Shown in pieces: positions 1 to 8,770 of a stretch of DNA of 64,000 nt. Origin of the DNA: Flagellimonas yonaguniensis (GTDB taxonomy: Bacteria; Bacteroidota; Bacteroidia; Flavobacteriales; Flavobacteriaceae); assembly GCF_029193885.1 (NCBI RefSeq), contig NZ_JARFVB010000009.1, forward strand, positions 62,001 through 126,000, in the 5' to 3' direction. The notes under the pieces are model-generated. The model searched no databases. It was not told where the DNA came from and saw nothing but the letters and a program-made list of their open reading frames with translations. Position 1 is the stretch's first letter. Each line of letters starts with the position of its first letter. A program made the translations under genes and the position numbers.

Positions 1-1
1 A

Positions 2-811
2 AAAACACTGTCTGTCCACTATAAAAAGAAGCAGGAGTGCGCCTACTTTAGTATTTTACCAACGGCCACACAATATGCCCGCAATGCGCTCTTTTCTGGC
101 CTGATGCCCGCCGAAATGGAGAAACGTTATCCCGATTGGTGGAAAAATGATACCGATGAGGGAGGCAAAAACCTTCATGAATCTGATTTTTTGGGTGAAC
201 AATTAAAGCGACTGGGGTTGGACCTCAATTGGGAGTACCATAAAATCAGCAACCTGAAACAAGGGAAGCAATTGGCCTCCAATTTTAAATCACAAAAGGA
301 CAATGATCTTACCGTGGTGGTCTACAACTTTGTGGATATGCTCTCCCACTCCAAAACAGAAATGGAAGTGGTCAAGGAACTTGCTTCAAATGATAAAGCT
401 TATCGCTCCCTTACCTTAAGCTGGTTTAAAAACTCCCCCTTATTGGATATAATCCAGCAGGCGCAAGATTTGGGTATGAAGCTGATTTTGACCACGGACC
501 ATGGCACCATTAATGTAAAGCAGCCTTCCAAGGTAATTGGAGATAGGGAAACGAGCTTAAACCTGCGTTACAAAACCGGGCGAAGCCTTACTTATCAAGA
601 TAAAGATGTGTTGGCCACAAAGAATCCGCAGGAGATTCACTTGCCGAACATTAATTTGAGCAGTAGCTTCATTTTTGCAAAGAACGATCTCTTTTTTGCG
701 TATCCGAACAACTATAACCACTATGTGGGCTATTACAGAAATACATACCAGCATGGTGGTGTTTCGTTGGAGGAGATGATTGTTCCTTTTGTAGTTTTGG
801 ACCCAAAATAG
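2..811 (+). CDS. porX: PorX-type response regulator with PglZ domain, 3' part
   Basis: The reading frame is open from the window edge, so the start and the expected N-terminal CheY-like receiver domain lie outside. What remains is a PglZ (alkaline phosphatase superfamily) domain. It opens with the Flavobacteriia PorX signature YFSILPTATQYARNALFSG and contains TTDHGT, a metal-binding Asp/His motif of the phosphatase fold. It ends with SLEEMIVPFVVLDPK. PorX is the cytoplasmic response regulator that controls the type IX secretion system. The order porX, tsaE, alanine dehydrogenase is common in Flavobacteriia, which supports the call. The adhesin/SprF/OmpA locus at 49-55 kb is the kind of T9SS cargo region that PorX would influence (inference). 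Confidence 0.88.
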   Translation, partial: KTLSVHYKKKQECAYFSILPTATQYARNALFSGLMPAEMEKRYPDWWKNDTDEGGKNLHESDFLGEQLKRLGLDLNWEYHKISNLKQGKQLASNFKSQKDNDLTVVVYNFVDMLSHSKTEMEVVKELASNDKAYRSLTLSWFKNSPLLDIIQQAQDLGMKLILTTDHGTINVKQPSKVIGDRETSLNLRYKTGRSLTYQDKDVLATKNPQEIHLPNINLSSSFIFAKNDLFFAYPNNYNHYVGYYRNTYQHGGVSLEEMIVPFVVLDPK

Positions 812-818
812 TATTTGA

Positions 819-1235
819 GTGAAGAGAACATTTCAATTGGATGAAATCCAAGAAGTGGCCACAGAGCTGTTGGAAAAAGCACCGAACAAGGTATTATGCT
901 TATATGGGGGCATGGGCGTTGGCAAGACTACATTGGTTAAGGCCTTGGTCAAACAACTTGGAGCCGTTGATGTGGCCAACAGCCCGACTTTTGGTTTGGT
1001 CAATGAGTATTTCGATAAGAATGATGTGCCCTTAGCCTATCATTTTGATTTTTACCGCCTCAATGACGAAATGGAGGCATTGGATATGGGTTTCGAGGAT
1101 TATTTGAATTCGGATGCATGGGTCTTTATTGAATGGCCCGATAAAATTTCCTCTCTCCTACCTGAGGACGCTGTGGGGGTATTCCTGCACTTTATCGAGG
1201 AAAGCACGCGTTCAATCGAGTTAAATGTTCCTTAA
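819..1235 (+). CDS. tsaE: tRNA threonylcarbamoyladenosine biosynthesis ATPase TsaE
   Basis: 138 residues, the usual TsaE length. A Walker A loop GGMGVGKTT lies at about residues 30-38, followed by the family motif SPTFGLVNEY near 56-65 and FIEWPDK near 104-110. TsaE is the small cytoplasmic ATPase that works with TsaB and TsaD to install the t6A modification at position 37 of ANN-decoding tRNAs. The start is a GTG eight bases after the porX stop, which gives the expected N-terminus KRTFQLDE; the two genes are probably cotranscribed. An overlapping frame near 841 is a shadow. Confidence 0.93.
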   Translation: MKRTFQLDEIQEVATELLEKAPNKVLCLYGGMGVGKTTLVKALVKQLGAVDVANSPTFGLVNEYFDKNDVPLAYHFDFYRLNDEMEALDMGFEDYLNSDAWVFIEWPDKISSLLPEDAVGVFLHFIEESTRSIELNVP

Positions 1236-1360
1236 ATAGCAATCACTCTATCTTCATGGAAATTATTGCGCAGAGCAAGTCGATTTCGATGAAAAGTGAG
1301 TTTTTTACGTTTAAAAACCAATTTTATCGATAAAAGGTATGATTAGTTGAAATATTTTCC

Positions 1361-1368
1361 TACATTTG
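1361..1368 (+). promoter_or_regulatory. Bacteroidota -7 element TACATTTG
   Basis: TACATTTG matches the TAnnTTTG consensus and lies 42 bases before the ATG of the small peptide gene at 1411. I see no good TTTG -33 box at the usual distance. Confidence 0.45.
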
Positions 1369-1410
1369 CTTTGTGAATTAATTCATTTATTAACCAAAAA
1401 CTCTTTTACG

Positions 1411-1542
1411 ATGAACACTAAAAAAGTTTTTTTTGGATTGCTAGCTGTTGCATTTTTGGCAATGACCGCTGTATCAACTACAGTAACTTTTGACGACAAT
1501 CAAACAACTAGTATCAAAAAATCGGACATTAAGAAATTATAA
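1411..1542 (+). CDS. small secreted peptide, 43 aa
   Basis: ATG at 1411 opens a 43-residue frame. It has a short basic start (MNTKK), a hydrophobic stretch GLLAVAFLAMTAVSTT, and a charged tail that includes FDDNQ and ends KKSDIKKL. This is a signal peptide or single-pass segment followed by about 16 exposed residues. It has its own -7 element upstream and a strong hairpin terminator downstream, so it looks like a real monocistronic gene rather than a chance frame. Similar tiny exported peptides occur in flavobacterial genomes but I know of no assigned function. It could also be an inner-membrane peptide. Confidence 0.6.
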   Translation: MNTKKVFFGLLAVAFLAMTAVSTTVTFDDNQTTSIKKSDIKKL

Positions 1543-1562
1543 TCTCTTAACCGATTCAGACT

Positions 1563-1599
1563 AAAACGGCTCTATTTTTATATAGGGCCGTTTTTTTTT
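1563..1599 (+). terminator. rho-independent terminator after small peptide gene
   Basis: Arms AAAACGGCTCTAT (1563-1575) and ATAGGGCCGTTTT (1582-1594) pair with a single G-T wobble and are followed by a run of T. It lies just after the 43-residue gene. Confidence 0.85.
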
Positions 1600-1634
1600 A
1601 CAATAATTTTTACTTTTTGATGTTATCAACAGTG

Positions 1635-2177
1635 ATGAGCAGTAAAAAAAGTATCAGGAAGAAATTGATTTTGGAGGGTATATTTGCAATTTTAATTGCA
1701 ATAACCCCCATATTGTTTTATTGGTATAAGTATATACCCGTGGGGAGCACATCCTATTTATTCTTTGGAATTGAATTTGGAGACAATGGTTTTAATGATG
1801 TAGCAGATTCCTTTTATTACTACTTCGGTAAAATTGTGCCCCTATTATTATTGATCATTTGGTTTATTACATCAAAAGAGTGGTGGTATTATGCCATATT
1901 GATTCCCATTGCGATGTACAGCTTTCAATTATTTGCCGTGCTAACATTTGAGTCCGGAATAGTGGATGAGAATGAAGTAATGTATGTAATTGCCGTAACC
2001 ATGGTTGTAGTGCCCGTGGTCTACTTCATCAGGGTAAAGCTGGTGGACAAACATGTCCATGGAATAGACCTGGAAGCCATGGACACCGAGCTGCAGATCC
2101 TAAAGGAAAAAGAGGAATTAAGAAAGGAGCGAGAGAAATTGGAGCAACGCCAAAAGACTGCTTCAAAAAAAATGTAA
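1635..2177 (+). CDS. uncharacterised inner-membrane protein with C-terminal coiled coil
   Basis: About 180 residues from the ATG at 1635; TTG at 1617 and ATG at 1620 are in-frame alternatives. I chose 1635 because it gives MSSKKSIRKK directly before the first hydrophobic segment. There are three to four membrane segments: around ILEGIFAILIAITPILF, IVPLLLLIIWFI, the stretch after KEWWYY, and VMYVIAVTMVVVPVVYFI. A cytoplasmic Glu/Lys-rich helix with heptad-like spacing follows (LQILKEKEELRKEREKLEQ). It sits directly upstream of alanine dehydrogenase, with about 40 bases between. I do not recognise a named family; transport or stress roles would be guesses. Confidence 0.75.
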   Translation: MSSKKSIRKKLILEGIFAILIAITPILFYWYKYIPVGSTSYLFFGIEFGDNGFNDVADSFYYYFGKIVPLLLLIIWFITSKEWWYYAILIPIAMYSFQLFAVLTFESGIVDENEVMYVIAVTMVVVPVVYFIRVKLVDKHVHGIDLEAMDTELQILKEKEELRKEREKLEQRQKTASKKM

Positions 2178-2218
2178 ATTTGCCATACCTTATGGTATCC
2201 TGATTAGATTTACGTTTT

Positions 2219-3418
2219 ATGAGCCACGCTGCCTCCCCATTTAGCAAACAACAATTGCTTCCCCAAGAAGAAACCCTGGAGATTGTAAAACAAAAGGGGG
2301 AATTGTTTATTGGCATTCCAAAGGAAAACCAGTATCAAGAGAAGCGTGTTTGCCTTACCCCTGATGCCGTGAATGCCATTACGGCCCACGGACACCGGGT
2401 ATTGGTGGAAACAGGCGCAGGCGAAGGAGCCAATTTTTCTGATTTCGACTACACCAACGCCGGTGCTGAAATCACGAGGGACACCAAAAAAGTATTCTCC
2501 TGCCCTATTATATTGAAAGTTGAGCCCCCTACTCTTTCAGAGATAGATTTGCTCAATCCACAGACCATCGTTATTTCTGCTTTGCAGATCAAAACCCAGA
2601 ACAAGGAGTATTTTGAGATCATGGCCAAGAAACGATTGACGGCCATTGCTTTTGAATACATTAGGGACGATGACGGCAATTATCCAGCTGTTCGCTCTTT
2701 GAGCGAAATTGCCGGGATTTCGTCCATTTTGATCGCTTCGGAATTAATGTCCAACCCCAATACGGGCAATGGATTGATGTTCGGGAACATTAGCGGGGTC
2801 CCACCCGTAGAGGTCGTTATTATCGGTGCGGGAACAGTGGGTGAGTTTGCTGCTCGGTCGGCTCTGGGATTGGGTGCCAATGTTAAGGTGTTTGATAATT
2901 CCATCAGTAAATTGAGGAGCCTTCAAACCAGTTTGAACCAAACCCTGTACACGTCAACCGTACAGCCCAAGAATTTGATCAAATCCTTAAAGAGATGTGA
3001 TGTGGCCATTGGTGCCACTCGAGGCAAAGACCGTTCGCCCGTAGTGGTTTCCAGCTCCATGGTGGAAAACATGAAAAAAGGGGCTGTGATTATCGATGTG
3101 AGTATTGATATGGGGGGCTGTTTTGAAACTTCAGAAGTAACTACCCATAGAAAACCCACTTTTGAAAAATATGGAGTGATCCATTATGGTGTGCCCAATA
3201 TCCCATCACGGTATCCGAGAACATCTTCCATTTCCATCAGTAATATCTTTACGCCTTATTTGTTGAAGATTGGTGAGGAAGGCGGTTTGGAGCATTCGCT
3301 TCGGTTTGATAAAGGCTTGCGCAACGGACTTTATATGTACCACGGTATCCTGACCAACAAGTCAGTGGGCGATTGGTTCGGGTTGAATTACAACGATATT
3401 AACTTTCTTATTTTTTAA
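2219..3418 (+). CDS. ald: alanine dehydrogenase
   Basis: 399 residues. The N-terminal alanine dehydrogenase/PNT domain begins IGIPKENQYQEKRVCLTPDAV near residue 31. The Rossmann NAD-binding loop is VVIIGAGTVGEFAARSALG near 199-217. The enzyme reversibly deaminates L-alanine to pyruvate and ammonia with NAD+. The protein is about 30 residues longer than Bacillus Ald, as is usual for the Bacteroidota branch. The DUF4258-type gene follows after five bases, so the two are probably one operon. A transhydrogenase alpha subunit is the main alternative because it shares the fold, but there is no PntB partner nearby. Confidence 0.93.
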   Translation: MSHAASPFSKQQLLPQEETLEIVKQKGELFIGIPKENQYQEKRVCLTPDAVNAITAHGHRVLVETGAGEGANFSDFDYTNAGAEITRDTKKVFSCPIILKVEPPTLSEIDLLNPQTIVISALQIKTQNKEYFEIMAKKRLTAIAFEYIRDDDGNYPAVRSLSEIAGISSILIASELMSNPNTGNGLMFGNISGVPPVEVVIIGAGTVGEFAARSALGLGANVKVFDNSISKLRSLQTSLNQTLYTSTVQPKNLIKSLKRCDVAIGATRGKDRSPVVVSSSMVENMKKGAVIIDVSIDMGGCFETSEVTTHRKPTFEKYGVIHYGVPNIPSRYPRTSSISISNIFTPYLLKIGEEGGLEHSLRFDKGLRNGLYMYHGILTNKSVGDWFGLNYNDINFLIF

Positions 3419-3423
3419 TGTAG

Positions 3424-3798
3424 ATGGCATTTTTGAAACGATTGGGATGGTACTTGGTTGGACTGTCCATAGGATTGATATTTTTGGTTTTTATCTTGAA
3501 GAAAAAATCAGGCGAAGAGGGAATTGATTTTTGCTATTTGCCCAATTGTAGGGTCCTCAAGGATATGCGCTCCAAACCTTTGACCTTCTCTCAATCTCTC
3601 CTTGAACAATACCGAGACACTCTTATGATTCAATCGTTTTTGGAAGATGGGGATGTGGATTTTGGTAAAAGCGATACTACATCCGAGCCCTGCAAAACGT
3701 ATTTTATCTCCCACGAATACAAGGGGGAAGCATTGGAGCTAGAAGCCAAGAATTGTGAGGAAGGAGTTACTGTGGAAAAAATAACCGCACAGCATTAA
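3424..3798 (+). CDS. DUF4258-type small membrane-anchored protein
   Basis: 124 residues with one N-terminal membrane segment (LGWYLVGLSIGLIFLVFILK, about residues 6-25) and a soluble remainder containing CYLPNCRVLKDMRSKPL. That pattern matches proteins labelled DUF4258 that follow alanine dehydrogenase in flavobacterial genomes. Its 3' end overlaps that of the convergent proline dehydrogenase gene by four bases. Function unknown. Confidence 0.78.
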   Translation: MAFLKRLGWYLVGLSIGLIFLVFILKKKSGEEGIDFCYLPNCRVLKDMRSKPLTFSQSLLEQYRDTLMIQSFLEDGDVDFGKSDTTSEPCKTYFISHEYKGEALELEAKNCEEGVTVEKITAQH

Positions 3799-4967
3799 CT
3801 TTCCAACCTCCTTCGCTTCCGCTCCTTGGTGATCAAAGCCAATTCCCGTGAAGTTTGTCCGGCAACAGAAGTGTTCTCTTCTGCCCTTCTGATCAAGTAG
3901 GGCATCACATCTTTCACAGGGCCATACGGAAGATATTTTACGGAGTTATAGCCATGGGCAGCCAAGTTGTAGGTAATATGGTCGCTCATGCCGAATAACT
4001 GGCCAAACCAAATTCGACCATCATCGGAAGCAATGCCCCGTTTCTCCATCAAATCCACTAATCGAAGGGTGCTTTTCTCGTTATGTGTGCCGGCGAATAT
4101 GGTAAAATAATCCAAGTGATCCATCATGTAGTCGATGGCGGCATCAAAGTTTTCATCTGTAAGTTGTTTATTTTCGCAAATGGGGCTTTTGTACCCTTTA
4201 TCCTCTGCCCTATCGTTTTCCTTTTCCATGTAAGCACCGCGAACAACTTTGGCCCCAATCTTGAAACCTTCCTCTTCAGCTTGTTTGAACAATTTGATGA
4301 TGTAGGGCATTCTATCCCAACGGTACATTTGGAAAGTATTGAACACGATGGTCTTCTCCTTGTTGTATTTGCGCATCATTTCCAGTACAAGGCCATCGGC
4401 GGCACCTTGCATCCAACTTTCCTCAGCATCAATCAATAGGGCCACATCGAGTTTGTGTGCTTTTTGACAGACTTTTTCGAACCGGTTTACGATTCTCCCC
4501 CATTCGGCCTGCTCTTTTTCCGTTAATTCGCTACCTGCGGTAACTTTCTCAAACAATTTAAAACGCCCAAAACCCGTAGGTTTGAACACAGCGAAGGGCA
4601 TGGCATCTTTTTCCTTGACGAAATCGAGGATATCCATGGTCTTTTCCATGGCAAAATCAAACTGATTGTCCACTTCTTTCCCCTCTGCGGAATAGTCCAA
4701 AATGGAACAGACACCATTGCCATACATATTGTCGATTATGGGCAAACAATCCTTTTCGCTTACCCCACCGCAAAAATGGTCAAATACAGTGGCCCTGATC
4801 AAACCCTCAACAGGCAAATGCGCCTTAATGGCAAAATTGGTCGCTGCTGTTCCAATGCGAACCAAAGGTTCGTTGGAAATCATCTTAAAAAGAAAATAAG
4901 CCCGCTCCAATTGGGAGTCCGACTTTAGCTCAAAAGCTATTGCAGTATTCTCAAAATTTGGTCGCAT
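3795..4967 (-). CDS. proline dehydrogenase (monofunctional)
   Basis: 390 residues of the FAD-dependent proline dehydrogenase TIM barrel. Visible motifs are KVVRGAYMEKE (strand 5/6 region), FAGTHNEKSTLRLVDLM, and the C-terminal substrate-binding block YLPYGPVKDVMPYLIRRAEEN, whose RR pair binds the proline carboxylate. It oxidises proline to pyrroline-5-carboxylate and passes electrons to the quinone pool. There is no fused P5C dehydrogenase domain, so a separate enzyme must complete the pathway. It is divergent from aroB, with a -7 element on the minus strand at 4990-4997. Confidence 0.94.
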   Translation of the reverse strand: MRPNFENTAIAFELKSDSQLERAYFLFKMISNEPLVRIGTAATNFAIKAHLPVEGLIRATVFDHFCGGVSEKDCLPIIDNMYGNGVCSILDYSAEGKEVDNQFDFAMEKTMDILDFVKEKDAMPFAVFKPTGFGRFKLFEKVTAGSELTEKEQAEWGRIVNRFEKVCQKAHKLDVALLIDAEESWMQGAADGLVLEMMRKYNKEKTIVFNTFQMYRWDRMPYIIKLFKQAEEEGFKIGAKVVRGAYMEKENDRAEDKGYKSPICENKQLTDENFDAAIDYMMDHLDYFTIFAGTHNEKSTLRLVDLMEKRGIASDDGRIWFGQLFGMSDHITYNLAAHGYNSVKYLPYGPVKDVMPYLIRRAEENTSVAGQTSRELALITKERKRRRLES

Positions 4968-4989
4968 TAATTATCATCCGTTAAAGATT

Positions 4990-4997
4990 CAAATATA
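4990..4997 (-). promoter_or_regulatory. -7 element for proline dehydrogenase
   Basis: CAAATATA on the plus strand reads TATATTTG on the minus strand, a perfect TAnnTTTG match 23-30 bases before the start codon at 4967. Confidence 0.5.
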
Positions 4998-5058
4998 AGT
5001 ACGTAAACTAGAATGGTATCTATAAAAATAATCTTTATTTAGCAGTGTAATTCAAATT

Positions 5059-6114
5059 ATGGAATCGGTAAAATCACAGTCCTACGAGGTACACATCAAT
5101 GAATTGGCAAAAGCTGCTCTTAACCAGCATATTGCCAAAACCAGCTATTCCAAAATATTTCTTTTGGTGGATGAAAACACCAAAGCACATTGTTTGCCCA
5201 TTTTCAATGAAATGATCGATTTCCCTATTGATTCCGTTCTGGAAATTGAATCTGGCGAGGAGAATAAACATATTCGTACTTGCTTACAGCTCTGGGAAGA
5301 TCTTTCCAACTTGGATGGGGATCGTAAAAGCCTGCTCATTAATCTAGGTGGTGGCGTGCTTACGGATATGGGCGGATTCGTGGCCTCTACCTTTAAGCGG
5401 GGGATTGATTTCATCAACATCCCCACCACCCTACTTTCCATGGTCGATGCATCCATCGGAGGAAAAACAGGTGTGGATTTGGGTTCGTTGAAAAATCAGG
5501 TCGGTGTGATAAATCAACCACAAATGGTATTGATTTTTCCGGAGTTCCTGAAAACCTTGGACCCGCGACAAACTAAAAGTGGGTATGCCGAGATGTTGAA
5601 GCATGGCCTTATACAGGATAGTTCATATTGGAACGACCTTATCGAAGATGGTGATTTTACTGATGCTGCATGCATACAGCGATCCATTGCCATAAAAAAT
5701 GAGGTGGTACTTCAGGACCCTACCGAGCAGGGTCTTCGCAAGATTTTGAATTTTGGGCATACCTTGGGTCACGCCATTGAATCCTATTGTTTGGACAATC
5801 ATGATAAAAAGACCTTGTTGCATGGCGAAGCCATTGCCGCAGGTATGATTTTGGAAGGATATTTGTCTCACGAGATGCGCGGACTATCCAAATTATCCGT
5901 CGATGAGATCAAAAAAGGGTTTTTGAAGCATTTTGACAAGGTGGACTTTACGGAGGATGATATCGATGCTATTCTACAATTGCTCAAATACGACAAGAAG
6001 AACTCTCACGGCAATGTCAATTTTGTCCTGCTTCAGGAAATTGGTAAAGCTGTTACGGATATTAGAATTCCGGAAGAACTGTTCCAAAAAGCATTTGCAT
6101 ACTACAAGGAATAA
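5059..6114 (+). CDS. aroB: 3-dehydroquinate synthase
   Basis: 351 residues. The NAD-binding glycine-rich motif GGGVLTDMGGFVASTFKRGI lies near residues 97-116, followed by NIPTTLLSMVDASIGGKTGVD. Zinc-site histidines appear in FGHTLGHAIES and LLHGEAIAAGM. AroB converts DAHP to 3-dehydroquinate, the second step of the shikimate pathway. It stands alone, separated from the convergent-facing neighbours by about 90 bases on each side. Confidence 0.96.
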   Translation: MESVKSQSYEVHINELAKAALNQHIAKTSYSKIFLLVDENTKAHCLPIFNEMIDFPIDSVLEIESGEENKHIRTCLQLWEDLSNLDGDRKSLLINLGGGVLTDMGGFVASTFKRGIDFINIPTTLLSMVDASIGGKTGVDLGSLKNQVGVINQPQMVLIFPEFLKTLDPRQTKSGYAEMLKHGLIQDSSYWNDLIEDGDFTDAACIQRSIAIKNEVVLQDPTEQGLRKILNFGHTLGHAIESYCLDNHDKKTLLHGEAIAAGMILEGYLSHEMRGLSKLSVDEIKKGFLKHFDKVDFTEDDIDAILQLLKYDKKNSHGNVNFVLLQEIGKAVTDIRIPEELFQKAFAYYKE

Positions 6115-6208
6115 CCCCTTCGCATACTTATTTTTTGTATTTACAACTCTTTGGGTCCATCGGATTTAAAAATCCCTAGTTTAGGAACGACTTTAATAAC
6201 TAACCACT

Positions 6209-6535
6209 ATGAAACGAATTCTGATAGACTACAAAAAGTTGGACCATAAGGTGGCCGCCAAACTAATAGACTCCTACCCAGATGGTTATGGGGATGATGA
6301 TATTATTACCATTAAAAAACCGAACGGGGAAGTAATCGAAGCCGTTGAAGTGAAAACAGCGGATACCATCTATATGGTCAAGATAAGTAAGAGTCTTTCC
6401 AATTTTATAGCCAATTTTGAGGAAACCATAGAAAAGGAGCTGGACAAAGAACTAGTGGCTTCCGAATTTGAGGAAGATTCTTTTGAAGGAATGGACTCCG
6501 ATTCCGAGGAAATGGAAGACGACGATCAATATTGA
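6209..6535 (+). CDS. conserved acidic protein of unknown function
   Basis: 108 residues. A compact N-terminal part begins MKRILIDYKKLDHKVAAKLI and contains YPDGYGDDDIITIKKPNGE, then AVEVKTADTIYMVKIS. The last 30 residues are almost all acidic (DSFEGMDSDSEEMEDDDQY). Similar proteins sit near aroB in Flavobacteriia and are sometimes labelled DNA primase by annotation transfer; I see no primase motif. The acidic tail suggests a protein- or cation-binding tail, but nothing firmer. Confidence 0.75.
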   Translation: MKRILIDYKKLDHKVAAKLIDSYPDGYGDDDIITIKKPNGEVIEAVEVKTADTIYMVKISKSLSNFIANFEETIEKELDKELVASEFEEDSFEGMDSDSEEMEDDDQY

Positions 6536-6536
6536 T

Positions 6537-7055
6537 CTAGGCCAAATAGCGCTCCTTTATCACGCGAACATGGTGGGCTTGGTGTCCACTAATGATAAAT
6601 CCAAGGGCGCGTACACTCATTTTTGAACCACTGGCGAGACCAACTCTGGTAATGGCTTCATCATCAAACGAGTTGAACAGGGATATTGTGGCGTCTCGCA
6701 CCGTACTGTATTCTTCAACCAAGCTAGTTTTGGAACGGTTGGCCGCATTGGAAAATGGCACATAGTTATCTTGATCAAAACCAGGTAAAGGGGTTTTGTC
6801 GTTTCTGGCAATGCATAAAGCACGGTACTGAAAAATACGTTCGGTATCCATCATGTGAACCAATGCTTCCGCCAAGGACCATTTGCCCTCGGCGTAAGCA
6901 TAATTGAGTTTTTCTTCTGGAATTTCGTCTAAAAGGGACAAAAGTGTTTTCTTCCCGTTTTTTAATTCTTCTATCAGTTCCACATTATCCAGTGCCATAA
7001 TGTAGGTCTGGTAAAATGGATTGTATTCAGAAGACGGAAGTTCCAAAAGTACCAT
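6537..7055 (-). CDS. DinB-family protein
   Basis: 172 residues forming a DinB/YfiT-like four-helix bundle. Candidate metal ligands are the His in EALVHMMDTERIF and the two spaced His in SGHQAHHVRVIKERYLA at the C-terminus, the usual three-His arrangement. The N-terminus LPSSEYNPFYQTYI matches flavobacterial homologues. Such proteins are often metal-dependent thiol transferases or of unknown role; the substrate cannot be read from the sequence. It is downstream of the Lrp-type regulator on the same strand with a 14-base gap, so cotranscription is likely. Confidence 0.85.
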   Translation of the reverse strand: MVLLELPSSEYNPFYQTYIMALDNVELIEELKNGKKTLLSLLDEIPEEKLNYAYAEGKWSLAEALVHMMDTERIFQYRALCIARNDKTPLPGFDQDNYVPFSNAANRSKTSLVEEYSTVRDATISLFNSFDDEAITRVGLASGSKMSVRALGFIISGHQAHHVRVIKERYLA

Positions 7056-7069
7056 ATATGTGAATATGG

Positions 7070-7549
7070 TTACAGCTCGTTGAAGATAGTGTGCATCAAA
7101 CGTCTCTTATCGTTGATGCTCTCCTCCAAGGAAATCATGGTTTCCGTTCTGCTGATACCTTCAATATCATCTATTTTAAAAATGATGTTCTTGGCGTGTG
7201 TGGTATCCTTGGCCCTGATTTTACAGAAGATATTGAATTTGCCTGTGGTAATGTGGGCCACGGTAACATAAGGTATCTGGCTCAGCCTTTCCAAAACAAA
7301 TTTGGTCTGGTGGGTTTTTTCCAAGAATATGCCGACATAGGCGATAAAGGAGTAGCCAAGTTTTACATAGTCAAGGGTAAGGGAAGAACCTTTAATGATT
7401 CCTGACTCTTCCATTTTTTTGACTCGGACATGAACCGTACCTGCGGAAATCAACAACTTTTTGGCGATGTCCGTAAATGGTGTACGGGTGTTATCGATTA
7501 ACATGTCCAATATCTGGTGGTCTATCTCGTCTAGCTTTACTTTGTTCAT
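7070..7549 (-). CDS. Lrp/AsnC-family transcriptional regulator
   Basis: 159 residues. An N-terminal winged helix-turn-helix (LDEIDHQILDMLIDNTRTPF, recognition helix around ISAGTVHVRVKKMEESGIIKG) is followed by a RAM ligand-binding domain starting around LGYSFIAYVGIFLE. Members form octamers and respond to amino acids. The nearby alanine and proline dehydrogenase genes are possible targets, but that is inference from distance only. It is probably cotranscribed with the DinB-family gene. Confidence 0.9.
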   Translation of the reverse strand: MNKVKLDEIDHQILDMLIDNTRTPFTDIAKKLLISAGTVHVRVKKMEESGIIKGSSLTLDYVKLGYSFIAYVGIFLEKTHQTKFVLERLSQIPYVTVAHITTGKFNIFCKIRAKDTTHAKNIIFKIDDIEGISRTETMISLEESINDKRRLMHTIFNEL

Positions 7550-7648
7550 TACATTGAATTTTGCAGCAAAAGTAGTTAAAAAAGGAAATTTACGTAATAA
7601 AAATGGTTCTTTTTTAAATAATATGCAAGAACCTCTAAAAAATGCCCC

Positions 7649-8752
7649 TTAATTATTGAATTTCAGGAGCAAATCAAGAATTTCCTTTTCATCGGATGCA
7701 AAGCCAAAATCCTTGGAATCAACACATTCTATGGTCTGGTGTCCGTAAAAACCTTCAAGCGGCCCAATTTCAGCGATCTCAGGCTGAAAAGTTATTTTTT
7801 CACCGATCAATACTTCCTTATATCGGATTCCGACGGAATGTCCGGCCTCAAACTCCCTGTTCACTATCTCTGGATGCTTTACCAAAACATCAAAAAACTG
7901 TTTATCGTTTCCTGGAATGGAGAAATAGTCCCCTGTTTTATAATCATCGATTTTATCCGTTGCAATGGTTTTTAGGGCTTCCACTATCGAAAGGAAAATC
8001 AATTCCCGTGTTTTCTCCCTTTGATAATCGTTCGGATAATGCCCCGATTCAAACAAAATAGTGGGCACGCCCAACATTTGAAGTGTGTCGCCAATGCAAT
8101 TGTCGTTAAAACCATCATCGTATCTCCCAACCTGTCCCGGTATGTGTCCCTGAAGCATGAGATTCATGGCCACGATCAACTTCATGGCCACCTCGCGCGA
8201 TGGTGTGATATGTCTTTCTTTATTACTTGCAGGGGATAAAAAGGAAACCGTTGCGGGCTTATTGGTCTTACCTGCGCTGAACAAGGTGCGCTGATCGTGA
8301 AGGTTGAAACAGAAATCTGGCCGGAATGCATCAAACAGTTTTCTAAAAGCAACACTTTCGGGCTGGGTTAAATTTTTGGCATCCCGGTTAAGATCAACTT
8401 CATTACTGTTAACACGGGTGTAGGCGTTTGCCCCATCAGGATTCAGCATAGGTACAATGGTAAGCGTGCATTCACTTAAAATGATTTTGGCCAGCTCATT
8501 TTCGGACTGCAAGAAGTTCACAAGATCCCAAACCGCTTTTGTTGTCGTGGATTCATTTCCGTGCATTTGAGACCACATAAGTACTTTTTTGTTTCCTTTT
8601 CCAATTCTGAAAGCATTGATGTCAACATTCTCTACAGATTTCCCAATACAGTTAATAGGCACGGAAAGCTTAGCAAAACACGGTTGGATGGAGTCCTTAT
8701 TGATATATCGTCCTTGAATGGATTCTTCCTTATATAATGAATATTCGAGCAT
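7649..8752 (-). CDS. M14-family zinc carboxypeptidase
   Basis: 367 residues. The zinc motif HxxE appears in SQMHGNESTTTKAV, the third ligand in FNLHDQRTLFSAG, and substrate-binding residues in MLNPDGANAYTRVNSNEVDLNRDAK. A candidate catalytic Glu is in TILFESGHYPND. No signal peptide is visible, so it appears cytoplasmic, as in other flavobacterial members of this branch. It diverges from the helix-turn-helix gene, and its probable -7 element (8775-8782, minus strand) lies inside the first palindrome of the 8771-8883 array. Confidence 0.88.
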   Translation of the reverse strand: MLEYSLYKEESIQGRYINKDSIQPCFAKLSVPINCIGKSVENVDINAFRIGKGNKKVLMWSQMHGNESTTTKAVWDLVNFLQSENELAKIILSECTLTIVPMLNPDGANAYTRVNSNEVDLNRDAKNLTQPESVAFRKLFDAFRPDFCFNLHDQRTLFSAGKTNKPATVSFLSPASNKERHITPSREVAMKLIVAMNLMLQGHIPGQVGRYDDGFNDNCIGDTLQMLGVPTILFESGHYPNDYQREKTRELIFLSIVEALKTIATDKIDDYKTGDYFSIPGNDKQFFDVLVKHPEIVNREFEAGHSVGIRYKEVLIGEKITFQPEIAEIGPLEGFYGHQTIECVDSKDFGFASDEKEILDLLLKFNN

Positions 8753-8770
8753 CTAAGTTGTCAATTAAAG

